A stretch of 64,000 nucleotides of DNA from Oleiagrimonas citrea (lineage in GTDB: Bacteria; Pseudomonadota; Gammaproteobacteria; Xanthomonadales; Rhodanobacteraceae), in assembly GCF_012395255.1 (NCBI RefSeq), contig NZ_JAAZQD010000003.1, positions 496,001-560,000 of the forward strand, read 5' to 3'. The notes below the pieces were generated by a model that was not told the origin of the DNA, did no database searches, and saw nothing but the letters and a program-made list of their open reading frames with translations. Position 1 is the stretch's first letter, and each line of letters starts with the position of its first letter. Shown piece after piece: positions 48,624 through 57,217 of this stretch. The translations under genes and the position numbers were made by a program.

Positions 48624-49769
48624 ATGCATATCGAGACCCGGTTGCCGAAGGTCGGTACCACCATCTTCAGCGTCATGAGCCAGCTGGCGCTGGAGTACAA
48701 GGCCGTGAATCTGGGGCAGGGGTTCCCCGATTTCGAGCCGCCTGATGCGCTGTGCGAGGCGCTGACGCGCGCGATGCATGAAGGCCATAATCAATACGCG
48801 CCGGGTATCGGCGTGGCTCGTCTGCGTGAGCAGATCGCGCGCAAGACCGAGCGTTCCTACGGTCGTCGGGTCAGCGCCGATACCGAAGTCACCGTGACCT
48901 CGGGCGCGACCGAGGCGATCTTCGCCGCGATTGCCGCGACGGTGCGTGCCGGCGATGAAGTGATCGTGTTCGACCCGGCCTACGACTGCTATGAGCCGGC
49001 GATCAATTTGCAGGACGCGCGCGCCGTGCATCTGCCGTTGTCGTTGCCGGATTTCTCCATCGACTGGCAGCGCGTACGCGATGCGATCACGCCGAAGACG
49101 CGCATGATTATCGTGAACACACCGCACAATCCCAGCGGCGCGATCTTCAGCGAGGCCGATCTCGACGCGCTGGCCGACGTGGTCCGCGATACCGACATCG
49201 TGGTGCTTTCCGACGAAGTCTACGAGCACATCGTGTACGACGGCGCGCTGCACCAGAGTGTGCTGCGCCATCCGGAGCTGGCTGCACGTAGCTTCGTGGT
49301 CAGTTCGTTCGGAAAGACCTGGCACTGCACCGGATGGAAGGTGGGCTACTGCGTGGCGCCCAAGCCGCTGTCAGTGGAGTTCCGCAAGGTGCATCAGTAT
49401 CTGACGTTCTGCACCTTCAGTCCGGCGCAGTTCGCGTTCGCCGAGGTGCTCGAGAAGATGCCCGAGCATGCCGACCAGCTGTCGGCGTTCTATCAGGAGA
49501 AGCGCGACCGTTTCCGCGCACTTCTGGCCGGTTCTCGACTGAAGCTGCTGGACGTGCCGGGCGGCTATTTCCAGCTGGTGGACTATTCCGAGATCCGCGA
49601 CAGCGACGACATCAATTTCAGCGAGTGGCTGGTGCGCGAGTGCGGTGTGGCGGGTGTTCCGCTGACGCCGTTCTACGAAACACCGCCGTCGTCGCGCTTG
49701 TTACGGCTGTGTTTTGCCAAGAACGACGCCACGATGGAAGCCGGCGCCGAGCGGCTGTGCGCGCTGTGA
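48624..49769 (+). CDS. PLP aminotransferase, methionine/glutamine (YbdL) type
   Basis: 381-residue class I aminotransferase. It has the substrate loop NLGQGFPDFEPP, NTPHNPSG (167-172) and the PLP lysine Lys231 in SSFGKTWHCTGWKVGY. YbdL-type enzymes transaminate KMTB to methionine and accept glutamine. The omega-amidase gene begins 2 nt after the stop, which strongly supports a glutamine transaminase/omega-amidase pair. ATG 48624 is the first start fitting the family. Confidence 0.9.
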   Translation: MHIETRLPKVGTTIFSVMSQLALEYKAVNLGQGFPDFEPPDALCEALTRAMHEGHNQYAPGIGVARLREQIARKTERSYGRRVSADTEVTVTSGATEAIFAAIAATVRAGDEVIVFDPAYDCYEPAINLQDARAVHLPLSLPDFSIDWQRVRDAITPKTRMIIVNTPHNPSGAIFSEADLDALADVVRDTDIVVLSDEVYEHIVYDGALHQSVLRHPELAARSFVVSSFGKTWHCTGWKVGYCVAPKPLSVEFRKVHQYLTFCTFSPAQFAFAEVLEKMPEHADQLSAFYQEKRDRFRALLAGSRLKLLDVPGGYFQLVDYSEIRDSDDINFSEWLVRECGVAGVPLTPFYETPPSSRLLRLCFAKNDATMEAGAERLCAL

Positions 49770-49771
49770 GC

Positions 49772-50605
49772 ATGCAGCCGCTGCGCCTGACGCTGGTGCA
49801 GGCCGATACGCGCTGGCACGATGCCGCGTCCAATCGCGCCTACTACCGCGAGTTACTGCACCGCCATGGTGAAATCGGCGATCTGGTGGTGTTGCCGGAG
49901 ATGTTTCTGACCGGTTTCACCAATGAGACCGATTCGCAGGCCGAGCCGCTGGAAGGTCCGGGGCTGGACTGGATGCGCGCGCGGGCGGCGGAATGTGACG
50001 CGGTGGTGACCGGGTCGCTGGTGATCCGCCGCGAGGACGGCCAGAGCGTGAACCGGTTGCTCTGGGTGCGGCCGGACGGCTCGTTCGCGCAGTACGACAA
50101 GCGGCATCTGTTCCGCATGGCGGGCGAACATCATCACTACGCGGCCGGCGCTTCGCCGTTGACGGTCGAGTTGCACGGCTGGCGTGTGCGGCCGCTGGTC
50201 TGCTACGACCTTCGCTTTCCGGTGTGGTCGCGCAATCGGCGCTGCGCCGGCGCGCGCGGCGGCATGGATTACGATGTGCTGCTGTACGTGGCCAACTGGC
50301 CGGCGCCGCGGCGCACGGCATGGCGCACGCTGCTGCGCGCGCGGGCGATCGAGAATCTCGGGTATTGCGTCGGCGTGAACCGGGTCGGCACGGACGGCAA
50401 CGATGTTCCCTATGCCGGCGACAGCGCCGCGATCGATCCGCTGGGCGAGTCCCTTGTGGATCTCGGTGAGCAGGAGTTGGTGGTCACGGTGTCGCTGGAT
50501 CCCGAGTCGCTGATGTCGCATCGCCAGCGCTTCCCGGCCTGGATGGACGCCGATACGTTTGCTCTGGGCGATCCGGTGGGAACCGACGGCGATACGACAA
50601 GCTAG
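49772..50605 (+). CDS. Omega-amidase-type carbon-nitrogen hydrolase (YafV)
   Basis: 277-residue nitrilase-superfamily enzyme. The triad is Glu43 (LPEMFLTGF), Lys110 (YDKRHLF) and Cys144 (VCYDLRFP). It probably hydrolyses alpha-ketoglutaramate made when glutamine is the amino donor, pulling the preceding aminotransferase toward methionine. Its stop overlaps the convergent arsC-like stop in CTAG. Confidence 0.88.
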   Translation: MQPLRLTLVQADTRWHDAASNRAYYRELLHRHGEIGDLVVLPEMFLTGFTNETDSQAEPLEGPGLDWMRARAAECDAVVTGSLVIRREDGQSVNRLLWVRPDGSFAQYDKRHLFRMAGEHHHYAAGASPLTVELHGWRVRPLVCYDLRFPVWSRNRRCAGARGGMDYDVLLYVANWPAPRRTAWRTLLRARAIENLGYCVGVNRVGTDGNDVPYAGDSAAIDPLGESLVDLGEQELVVTVSLDPESLMSHRQRFPAWMDADTFALGDPVGTDGDTTS

Positions 50606-50952
50606 TCCAGAAGCGCGAGCACGTTTTCCGGCGGCCGCCCCAGGGCGGCACGATTTTCCTTGAGCACGATCGGTCGTTCGATCAGGATCGGATGCTCGAC
50701 CATGGCGGCAATCAGCGCTTTGCGATCCAGGGTCGTGTCGTCGAGCCCCTGTTCGGCATAAGCGCTCTCGCCGGTGCGCATCAGGTCGCGCGGCTGCATG
50801 TCCAGTGCGTGCAGAATGCGGTCGAGTTCGGCAGCGTCGGGCGGCGTTTCCAGATACAGGCAGACGTCGGGCTCGATGCCGTGTTCACGTAGCAGGGCCA
50901 GCGTGGCGCGGGACTTGGAGCAGCGCGGGTTGTGCAGGATGCGGACGGTCAT
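50602..50952 (-). CDS. ArsC/YfgD-family reductase-like protein
   Basis: 116 residues, thioredoxin fold of the glutaredoxin-type arsenate reductase family. Cys11 is in NPRCSKSR, and RPIVLKENRAALGRPPENV near the end carries the anion-site arginines. No ars operon is present, so it may be the housekeeping YfgD-type member rather than a dedicated arsenate reductase. It follows rluB by 14 nt in the scpA-scpB-rluB run. Confidence 0.88.
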   Translation of the reverse strand: MTVRILHNPRCSKSRATLALLREHGIEPDVCLYLETPPDAAELDRILHALDMQPRDLMRTGESAYAEQGLDDTTLDRKALIAAMVEHPILIERPIVLKENRAALGRPPENVLALLD

Positions 50953-50966
50953 GGCGGACTCCGGGT

Positions 50967-52268
50967 TCAGCGATTGCCGCTGCGGTTACCGCCGCTGCCG
51001 CCACGGCCGCGCCCGCCGCCGGGCTTGCCGCCACCGCCGCCGCCACTCTTGCGGCGTCCGGCGTTGTTGCCGGACGGCTTGCCACCACCGGGCTTGCCAC
51101 CGCGCGGCTTGCCGGTCGTGCCGTTGCGGGTGTCGCCGGCGAACCAGGTGCGCACCGAGGGAAGTTCCTGCCCCGGCGCGACGCCGCGCTTGTTCTTGCT
51201 GCGGCGGTTGTTGCCGCCGGTCTTCTCGGGACGCGCCACGTTGCCGTTGACGTCGCCGCCCTTGCCGCGACGCGGGCCTCCGCGTCGGCCGCGCGAGGGC
51301 GCATCGTCGCGCACGCGATCGAAAGCGGTCAGCTCGCGAGCTTCGTTCTGGTAGTTGCCGGTCCAGGCGCGCGGCTCGGATTTGCCTTCGGGGTGGTATT
51401 CCTTCACATGGCGGCTGGCACGACGCTGATGCAGGACCGGACTCAGCGTGAGCGTCGGCTGCGGCGCACCCAGACCGACCTGCTTGCGCAGTTCCTGCAC
51501 GGCGGTATCGTCCAGGGTGTCGCAATCGCCGCGGCGCAGAGCGCGCGGAAGTTCCACGCTGCCATAGCGGATGCGCTTGAGGCGGCTGACCAGGAAGCCC
51601 TGTGAATCCCACAGTCGGCGCACCTCGCGGTTGCGGCCTTCGCGGATGACGACGCGGAACCAGCTGTGGCTGCCGCCGCGGCTGATGACGGCGATGTCGT
51701 CGAAATGTGCCGGTCCGTCGTCCAGTTCCACGCCGGCCTTGAGTTTCTCGAGTGTCTCGTCCGGCACTTCGCCATGCACGCGGCACAGGTATTCGCGTTC
51801 GACGCCGCTGCTCGGATGCATCAGCGCGTTGGCCAGTTCGCCGTCGGTGGTCAGCAGAAGCAGGCCGGTGGTGTTGATGTCCAGGCGGCCGACCGCGACC
51901 CAGCGCGCGCCCTTCAGGCGGGGCAGCTGTTCGAACACGGTCGCGCGGCCGTCGGGGTCGTCACGTGTGGTGAGGACGCCCTCGGGCTTGTTGTAGATCA
52001 GCACCTCGACATCGCTGCGGTTGTCGGTGGATACCACGTATTGCTTGCCGTCCAGGACGATGCGGTCGCCCGAGCGCACGCTGGCGCCGATGGTCGCGGG
52101 CTCGCCGTTGAGCTGCACTTCGCCTTGCTGGATGCGCTGTTCGAGCATGCGGCGCGAACCGAGTCCGGCGTTGGCGAGGACCTTGTGCAGGCGCTCGCTG
52201 AGGTTGGATGTGGCGGTATCGCCGCTGTTTCGCTTGAGGGTAAGAAGGGTACGGCTTTGCGCGCTCAT
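50967..52268 (-). CDS. rluB: 23S rRNA pseudouridine synthase RluB, with basic Gly-rich tail
   Basis: 433 residues; makes pseudouridine at 2605 of 23S rRNA. The S4 domain (about 24-70) has ERLHKVLANAGLGSRR, and the catalytic Asp130 lies in GRLDINTTGLLLL. The C-terminal 140 residues (from about 290) are a low-complexity Arg/Lys/Gly tail with several RGG-like and GGGG runs, a type seen in other RluB proteins and likely RNA-binding. Its start overlaps the scpB stop by 4 nt. Confidence 0.93.
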   Translation of the reverse strand: MSAQSRTLLTLKRNSGDTATSNLSERLHKVLANAGLGSRRMLEQRIQQGEVQLNGEPATIGASVRSGDRIVLDGKQYVVSTDNRSDVEVLIYNKPEGVLTTRDDPDGRATVFEQLPRLKGARWVAVGRLDINTTGLLLLTTDGELANALMHPSSGVEREYLCRVHGEVPDETLEKLKAGVELDDGPAHFDDIAVISRGGSHSWFRVVIREGRNREVRRLWDSQGFLVSRLKRIRYGSVELPRALRRGDCDTLDDTAVQELRKQVGLGAPQPTLTLSPVLHQRRASRHVKEYHPEGKSEPRAWTGNYQNEARELTAFDRVRDDAPSRGRRGGPRRGKGGDVNGNVARPEKTGGNNRRSKNKRGVAPGQELPSVRTWFAGDTRNGTTGKPRGGKPGGGKPSGNNAGRRKSGGGGGGKPGGGRGRGGSGGNRSGNR

Positions 52269-53149
52269 GCGCGGTTCTCCTCGGTATCTGTTTCGGCGGC
52301 GACCGGTTCGTCGTCCGCGTGGGCCTGCGCCTCGTCGGCGGTGGCTTGGGGTGCAGTGGATTCGTCGACGGTCTCGATCTTCTCGATGTGATCGTCGGCG
52401 GCGTCTTGTTCGGTATTGGAGGACGTGTCCTCGGTGGATTCGCCGGTTTCTTCGGCGCTCTCGTCATTTGCGGGTGCGGCGCGCTCGGAGGATTCCTCGC
52501 CGACATCGGCATCGGACTCGGTTTCCGCACCCGGTTCCGCGTCGGGCAGGGCGGCGTGCGCGGTGGCCTCCTTGTTATCAGAGTCCTTGTCGCCGTCCAG
52601 GTTCAGTTGGGGGTCGAACTCTTCCATGTCGCGGATCTCGGCCAGCGAGGGCAGCTCATCCAGCGAGCGTAGATTGAAGTAATCCAGGAATTCGCGTGTG
52701 GTGCCGTAGAGACCCGGTCGTCCGGGTACGTCGCGATGGCCGACCAGGCGGATCCATTCGCGTTCCTCCAGCGTCTTGATGATGCTGGAGGACACTGTCA
52801 CGCCGCGCACCGATTCGATTTCACCGCGGGTGATCGGCTGACGGTAGGCGATCAGCGCCAGGGTCTCGAGCAGGGCGCGCGAGTAGCGGCTGGGACGCTC
52901 GGTCCACATCTTCGCGACCCATTCGTAGACGTCCTGTCGCACCTGGTAGCGGAAACCGGACGCGACTTCGACCAGCTCGACGCCGCGTCCCTCGCAGTCC
53001 TCGCGCAGAGCTTCGACGGCCTTGCCGATCTCGCTGTTGGCGATCTTCTCGTCCTCGTCGAAGAGGGCGCTCAGGCGCGCGATCGACATGGGCGTGGACG
53101 AGGCCAGCAGCGCGGCTTCCAGAATGTTCTTCAGTTGCTTGAATTCCAT
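52265..53149 (-). CDS. scpB: Segregation and condensation protein B, acidic tail
   Basis: 294 residues. The two winged-helix domains occupy about 1-170, with the LLETLALIAYRQPITRGEIESVRGV and GRPGLYGTTREFLDYFNL signature stretches. The last 100 residues are strongly acidic (Glu, Asp, Ser, Thr) and probably disordered. It works with ScpA and Smc in chromosome condensation. It begins 4 nt after scpA and overlaps rluB. Confidence 0.94.
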   Translation of the reverse strand: MEFKQLKNILEAALLASSTPMSIARLSALFDEDEKIANSEIGKAVEALREDCEGRGVELVEVASGFRYQVRQDVYEWVAKMWTERPSRYSRALLETLALIAYRQPITRGEIESVRGVTVSSSIIKTLEEREWIRLVGHRDVPGRPGLYGTTREFLDYFNLRSLDELPSLAEIRDMEEFDPQLNLDGDKDSDNKEATAHAALPDAEPGAETESDADVGEESSERAAPANDESAEETGESTEDTSSNTEQDAADDHIEKIETVDESTAPQATADEAQAHADDEPVAAETDTEENRA

Positions 53150-53153
53150 GAAT

Positions 53154-54023
53154 TTACTCGTCGGAACTCGTGGCCGAACCGGCCTTCAAGTAGATGGGCG
53201 CCAGCGGCGCGTCCTGCATGATCTGGACCAGGCTTTCCTTGGCCAGTTCAAGAATGGCGAGGAAGCTGACGACGACGCCGAGGCGTCCTTCGTTGGGGTC
53301 GAACAGGCTCTCGAAGCGATGGAATGCACCGTCGCCGAGGCGGGAGAGCAGGTCGCCCATGCGCTGACGCACGCTCAGCGGCTCACGTTCGATGTTGTGA
53401 CTGCCGAACAGTTCGGCGCGGTGCATCACGTCCTTCAGCGCCAGCAACAGTTCGCGCATCTCGACCGGCGGCGGCATGCGGATGACGTTGCGGTCCGTCA
53501 CATGGGCGTGCGCAGTGCTGAAGTCGCGCTCCATACGCGGTAGTTCGTCGATGTCCTCGGCGGCCTGCTTGAATTGTTCGTATTCCTGCAGGCGGCGAAC
53601 CAGTTCGGCGCGCGGATCTTCCTCGGCACCTTCCTCGGCAGGCGGTCGCGGAAGCAGAAGGCGCGATTTGATCTCGGCCAGGATCGCGGCCATCAGCAGA
53701 TATTCGGCGGCCAGTTCCAGCCGCATCACGTCGCGCATCATCTCAATGTACTGCATGTACTGATGCGTGATTTCGGCGATGGGAATATCGAGGATGTCGA
53801 TGTTCTGGCGTCGAATCAGGTACAGAAGAAGGTCCAGTGGCCCCTCGAAAGCTTCCAGGATCACTTCCAGCGCATCGGGCGGGATGTACAGATCCTGCGG
53901 CATTTCCAGCACCGGCTGGCCATGCACGAGCGCCAGGGGCATTTCCTGTTGCTGGGGTACGGCCGTGAACGGCTGCTGCGGCGGCACGGGCGTCGGATCG
54001 GCTTGAACTGGCTGGTTGGTCAT
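53154..54023 (-). CDS. scpA: Segregation and condensation protein A
   Basis: Kleisin of the Smc complex, 289 residues. The core FEGPLDLLLYLIRRQNIDILDIPIAEITHQYMQYI and AAEYLLMAAILAEIKSRLLLPR are diagnostic. A Pro/Gln-rich N-terminus of about 45 residues precedes it. I chose ATG 54023; an in-frame ATG at 54086 is possible but adds an unlikely N-terminus. First gene of the scpA-scpB-rluB-arsC run. Confidence 0.94.
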   Translation of the reverse strand: MTNQPVQADPTPVPPQQPFTAVPQQQEMPLALVHGQPVLEMPQDLYIPPDALEVILEAFEGPLDLLLYLIRRQNIDILDIPIAEITHQYMQYIEMMRDVMRLELAAEYLLMAAILAEIKSRLLLPRPPAEEGAEEDPRAELVRRLQEYEQFKQAAEDIDELPRMERDFSTAHAHVTDRNVIRMPPPVEMRELLLALKDVMHRAELFGSHNIEREPLSVRQRMGDLLSRLGDGAFHRFESLFDPNEGRLGVVVSFLAILELAKESLVQIMQDAPLAPIYLKAGSATSSDE

Positions 54024-54249
54024 CAGGGTGCTTGAACCCTTGGCAATCCGGCTGGGCCGGTTCGTTGCATGAGCTGGCCACGGCACGGCCGGGGCATGGC
54101 GTATCGATAGATCAACGCACGCCCGATGCGGGCGTCGTACCTGGTCGTGTCAGGCAGTGTGCGGTGAATTCCCATGTTCAGAGCCGCAGCGAACCCGTTC
54201 GAGGCGGCGATCCCAAACGGGTCGGTCGCGCGCACTCGGCGTCGCGTCT

Positions 54250-54277
54250 GCGCAATTGTTCAGTGGGAACATTGCGC
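54250..54277. other. Imperfect hairpin in the scpA-PilZ gap
   Basis: GCGCAA (54250-54255), bulged T, TGTTC (54257-54261), loop AGTGG, GAACA (54267-54271), TTGCGC (54272-54277): eleven pairs. Neither strand has a T-run after it, so it is not an intrinsic terminator. It could be part of an RNA leader or an operator. Confidence 0.45.
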
Positions 54278-54518
54278 GACAAGCTCTTCTATTACGAAAA
54301 ACGTGTGGTCCGGTCGAGCTGTCTTGGCATGCTTCGACGCGGAATCCATTACTCACCCGTAGGACTAGAGTATAGCCTGCATAGACGCAAGTCCAGTACT
54401 CTTCTGGGGTGCCCGAATCGGGTTGACGCGTAGCGACCAACGCTGACCCGGAGGGTCGCCGTGTGTGCTGCAAGGTGGCATTAGACGATGCCTGGATTGG
54501 GTTTTTTCCCGCATTTTA

Positions 54519-54534
54519 TGTGATTTTCGTCACA
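54519..54534 (+). promoter_or_regulatory. Perfect CRP/Clp consensus site TGTGA-N6-TCACA
   Basis: TGTGA (54519-54523), TTTTCG, TCACA (54530-54534). It is centred about 142 bp before the PilZ ATG. TATCGA at 54560-54565 would place a start of transcription near 54572, about 45 bp from the site centre, a class II-like spacing. Clp in xanthomonads uses this consensus and is antagonised by c-di-GMP. Confidence 0.7.
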
Positions 54535-54668
54535 AATATGAGCAGAATTGGGTCATCGGTATCGATGAAGGCGCCCGTACAAGGATGCTGGCCTGGTTGT
54601 TGCTTGGGGACTCAGTGCCGAAGGCGTATTACCGCGCGACGTTCGGACTGTTCAATGAAGGGCTCGGG

Positions 54669-55043
54669 ATGACTGAAAACACGAATAACGGGATGGATGC
54701 TCAAGGTCGACGTGTGCGGCATGCTCGCATGCGCATCGAGACCACGGTGCTGCTCAATCGCGGCACGGAATCGTTTCCCACCGAGCTCGAGGATATTTCG
54801 GCTACCGGTGTGCGCCTGCGCAAGCCTTCGCACTGGAACGGCGAAGTCGGTCAGACGTGGGTGGTCGACATGATCTTCGGCAGCAACTTGCATATCCATG
54901 TCGATGCGCGGGTCATGCGGATTTCCACGCAGTGGATCGGTCTGGAATACTCGCGGATTCCCGAGAACAAGCAGGAAACCCTGTGGAGCCTGCTGGGCGG
55001 TTACGCCGACAAGCTCGAGCCCTGGGAAGAAGAAAACCTCTGA
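54669..55043 (+). CDS. PilZ-domain protein
   Basis: 124 residues. The PilZ c-di-GMP motif DxSxxG is DISATG (42-47). The arginine cluster upstream (Arg14, 15, 17, 20, 22 in RRVRHARMR) lacks the exact RxxxR spacing, so binding is likely but not certain. The domain ends with LGGYADKLEPWEEENL. ATG 54669 follows GAAGGGC. It is behind a long leader with a Clp-type site and converges with the cupin gene. Confidence 0.88.
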   Translation: MTENTNNGMDAQGRRVRHARMRIETTVLLNRGTESFPTELEDISATGVRLRKPSHWNGEVGQTWVVDMIFGSNLHIHVDARVMRISTQWIGLEYSRIPENKQETLWSLLGGYADKLEPWEEENL

Positions 55044-55067
55044 CGCGTCGTGTACTGGCCGTGCGTA

Positions 55068-55526
55068 TCAGCGCGGCCAGGGCGTGCCGTCGCGATGACG
55101 GTACACGTCGTCCGTGGCATCGATGATCATGTCGATGTCCGGGTAACGGCAGATATCCTGCGCGCTGCGAGACCCCACTTCGAGACAGATTGCCGTGGCC
55201 TGCGAGCGATTGATCAGCTGGTGGCCGTCGCGCTCGCCTTTCGGGAAGGCCGCGCAGTCGCCTGCGTGCAACACGGTTTCACCCTCATCCGTGACCAGCA
55301 CGACCTCGCCCCGGACGATCCAGACGAACTCGTCCTCGTCGCTGTGCCAGTGGCGCTGACTGGAATGCACGCCGGGCGGCAGTTCCAGCAGGTTGACGCC
55401 GAAATCCGTCAGGCCTCCGGCTTCGCCGAGCCGTTGACGCACACGGTCCGCGCAGGCGGCGTCATGCGGCGGCGGATAGGAAGAGCCGGTATGGGCAGGG
55501 ATGCGGTCCAGGTCGAGTTTGGGCAT
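55068..55526 (-). CDS. Cupin-domain protein
   Basis: 152 residues. The cupin metal motif is seen in QRHWHSDEDEFVWIVRGE with a later DCAAFPKGERDGHQLIN. Such small cupins bind or modify small molecules; the substrate is unknown. The gene starts 8 nt after the fadD stop and is presumably in the same operon. Confidence 0.88.
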   Translation of the reverse strand: MPKLDLDRIPAHTGSSYPPPHDAACADRVRQRLGEAGGLTDFGVNLLELPPGVHSSQRHWHSDEDEFVWIVRGEVVLVTDEGETVLHAGDCAAFPKGERDGHQLINRSQATAICLEVGSRSAQDICRYPDIDMIIDATDDVYRHRDGTPWPR

Positions 55527-55534
55527 GGAGTGTT

Positions 55535-57217
55535 TCAGGATGCGGCCGGTTTTTCCTCGCGCAGCTCGCGGCGCAGGATCTTGCCGACGTTGCTCTTGGG
55601 CAGTTCGTCGCGGAACTCGATGAACTTGGGCCGCTTGTAGCCGGTCAGCTCGTCATGGCAGAACTGCTTGAGCGCTTCCGCCGTCAGGTCCGGGTCCTTC
55701 TTGACCACGAACAGCTTGACCACCTCGCCGGAGTGCTCGTCGGGCACGCCGACGGCGGCGACCTCGGCCACGCCGGGGTGGTCCATGACCACGTCCTCGA
55801 CCTCGTTCGGATACACGTTGAAGCCGGACACCAGGATCATGTCCTTCTTGCGGTCGACGATGTAGACGTAGCCTTTCTCGTCCATCTTGGCGATGTCGCC
55901 GGTGTGCAGCCAGCCGCTGGACTCGAGCACCTTGGCGGTTTCCTGCGGGCGCTGCCAGTAGCCCTGCATGACCTGCGGACCCTTGACCATCAGTTCGCCG
56001 ACTTCGTTGAACGGTAGGCGCTCTCCCTCGTCGGACCAGATCTGCACTTCGGTGGACGGGATCGGCAGGCCGATGGAGCCGTTGTATGCGGGAATGTCGA
56101 GCGGGTTGATGCAGACGGCCGGCGAGGTCTCGGTCAGACCGTAGGCCTCGGCCAGTGTGCAACCGGTGACTTTCTTCCAGCGCTCGGCGACCGCGCGTTG
56201 CACGGCCATGCCGCCGCCCAGGGTCAGATGCAGGCGGGAGAAGTCCAGGTCCTCGAAACCGGGCGTGTTGAGCAGGCCGTTGAACAGCGTGTTGACGCCG
56301 GTCAGCGCGGTGAAACGGACCTTGCCCAGTTCCTTGACGAAGCCGGGCATGTCGCGTGGATTGGTGATCAGCACGTTGAGACCGCCCAAGCGCATGAACA
56401 CCAGTCCGTTCGCCGTCAACGAGAAGATGTGATAAAGCGGCAGGGCGGTGATGATGACTTCCTCGCCCTCGGTGGCCTGGTCGCCGATCCAGGCGCTGGC
56501 CTGGAGCATGTTGGCGATCATGTTTCCATGGCTGAGCATCGCGCCCTTGGCGACGCCGGTGGTGCCGCCGGTGTACTGCAGGAAGGCGAGGTCGTCGTGG
56601 CCCAGTTCGACGCGGTCGAAGCGGCCGTCGCCGCCGCGCGAAAGCGCATCGCGGAACCGCACGGCACCCTCAATGTGGTAGTCGGGCACCATCTTCTTCA
56701 CGTGCTTGAGCGCGAAGTTGATCAGCGTGCCCTTGGCCAGTCCCAGCATGTCGCCGATGCCGGTGGTGACGACGTGCTTGATCCCGGTCTCGGCGATCAC
56801 TTTCTGCAGTGTCGCGGCGAAGTTGTCCAGCACCACGATGGCGGCCGCGCCGGAGTCTTCCAACTGGTGCTTGAGCTCGCGTGCCGTGTACATCGGGTTG
56901 GTGTTGACCACGGTCAGGCCCGCGCGCAGCGCGCCGAACAGGGCGATCGGATACTGCAGTACGTTAGGCATCATGATCGCGATGCGGTCGCCCTTGCGCA
57001 GACCCAGGTCCTTCTGCAGGTAGGCAGCGAACTGCGCGCTGAGGCGATCGATGTCGCCGTAGCTGAGTTCGCGGCCGAAATTGGTGAAGGCGGGGCGGTG
57101 GCGGAAGCGCTCGAAGGCTTCCTCGATCACGGCGACAACGGACGTGTACAGTTGGACGTCGATGGTTTCCGGTACGCCGGCCGGATAATGGGCCAGCCAG
57201 GGACGTTGTTCACTCAT
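55535..57217 (-). CDS. fadD: Long-chain fatty acid-CoA ligase
   Basis: 560-residue acyl-adenylate-forming enzyme that activates fatty acids for beta-oxidation. The ATP motif [18 protein letters not shown], the adenylation motif GYGLTETSP-type (here [13 protein letters not shown]), and the FACS motif [39 protein letters not shown] are present, with the final [12 protein letters not shown] lysine. The start is ATG 57217. The upstream region holds a perfect palindrome with the PsrA consensus. Confidence 0.95.
   Translation of the reverse strand: MSEQRPWLAHYPAGVPETIDVQLYTSVVAVIEEAFERFRHRPAFTNFGRELSYGDIDRLSAQFAAYLQKDLGLRKGDRIAIMMPNVLQYPIALFGALRAGLTVVNTNPMYTARELKHQLEDSGAAAIVVLDNFAATLQKVIAETGIKHVVTTGIGDMLGLAKGTLINFALKHVKKMVPDYHIEGAVRFRDALSRGGDGRFDRVELGHDDLAFLQYTGGTTGVAKGAMLSHGNMIANMLQASAWIGDQATEGEEVIITALPLYHIFSLTANGLVFMRLGGLNVLITNPRDMPGFVKELGKVRFTALTGVNTLFNGLLNTPGFEDLDFSRLHLTLGGGMAVQRAVAERWKKVTGCTLAEAYGLTETSPAVCINPLDIPAYNGSIGLPIPSTEVQIWSDEGERLPFNEVGELMVKGPQVMQGYWQRPQETAKVLESSGWLHTGDIAKMDEKGYVYIVDRKKDMILVSGFNVYPNEVEDVVMDHPGVAEVAAVGVPDEHSGEVVKLFVVKKDPDLTAEALKQFCHDELTGYKRPKFIEFRDELPKSNVGKILRRELREEKPAAS

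Larger units (their letters stand above)
54024..54668. other. 645-bp non-coding region between scpA and the PilZ gene
   Basis: No convincing gene. It contains a 7-bp hairpin ACGCCCG/CGGGCGT (54119-54135), a larger stem at 54250-54277, the -10-like TATACT on - (about 54370-54375) that could serve scpA, and the Clp/CRP-type site at 54519-54534. This is the largest gap in the window and is partly structured. Confidence 0.7.

Noticed and set aside
50602-50952. Arsenic resistance operon
   Set aside because: Only a single ArsC-family gene, inside a housekeeping run, with no arsR, arsB or acr3.
54361-54460. Possible c-di-GMP (GEMM) riboswitch in the PilZ leader
   Set aside because: The conserved GEMM core and tetraloop/receptor pattern were not found by eye.
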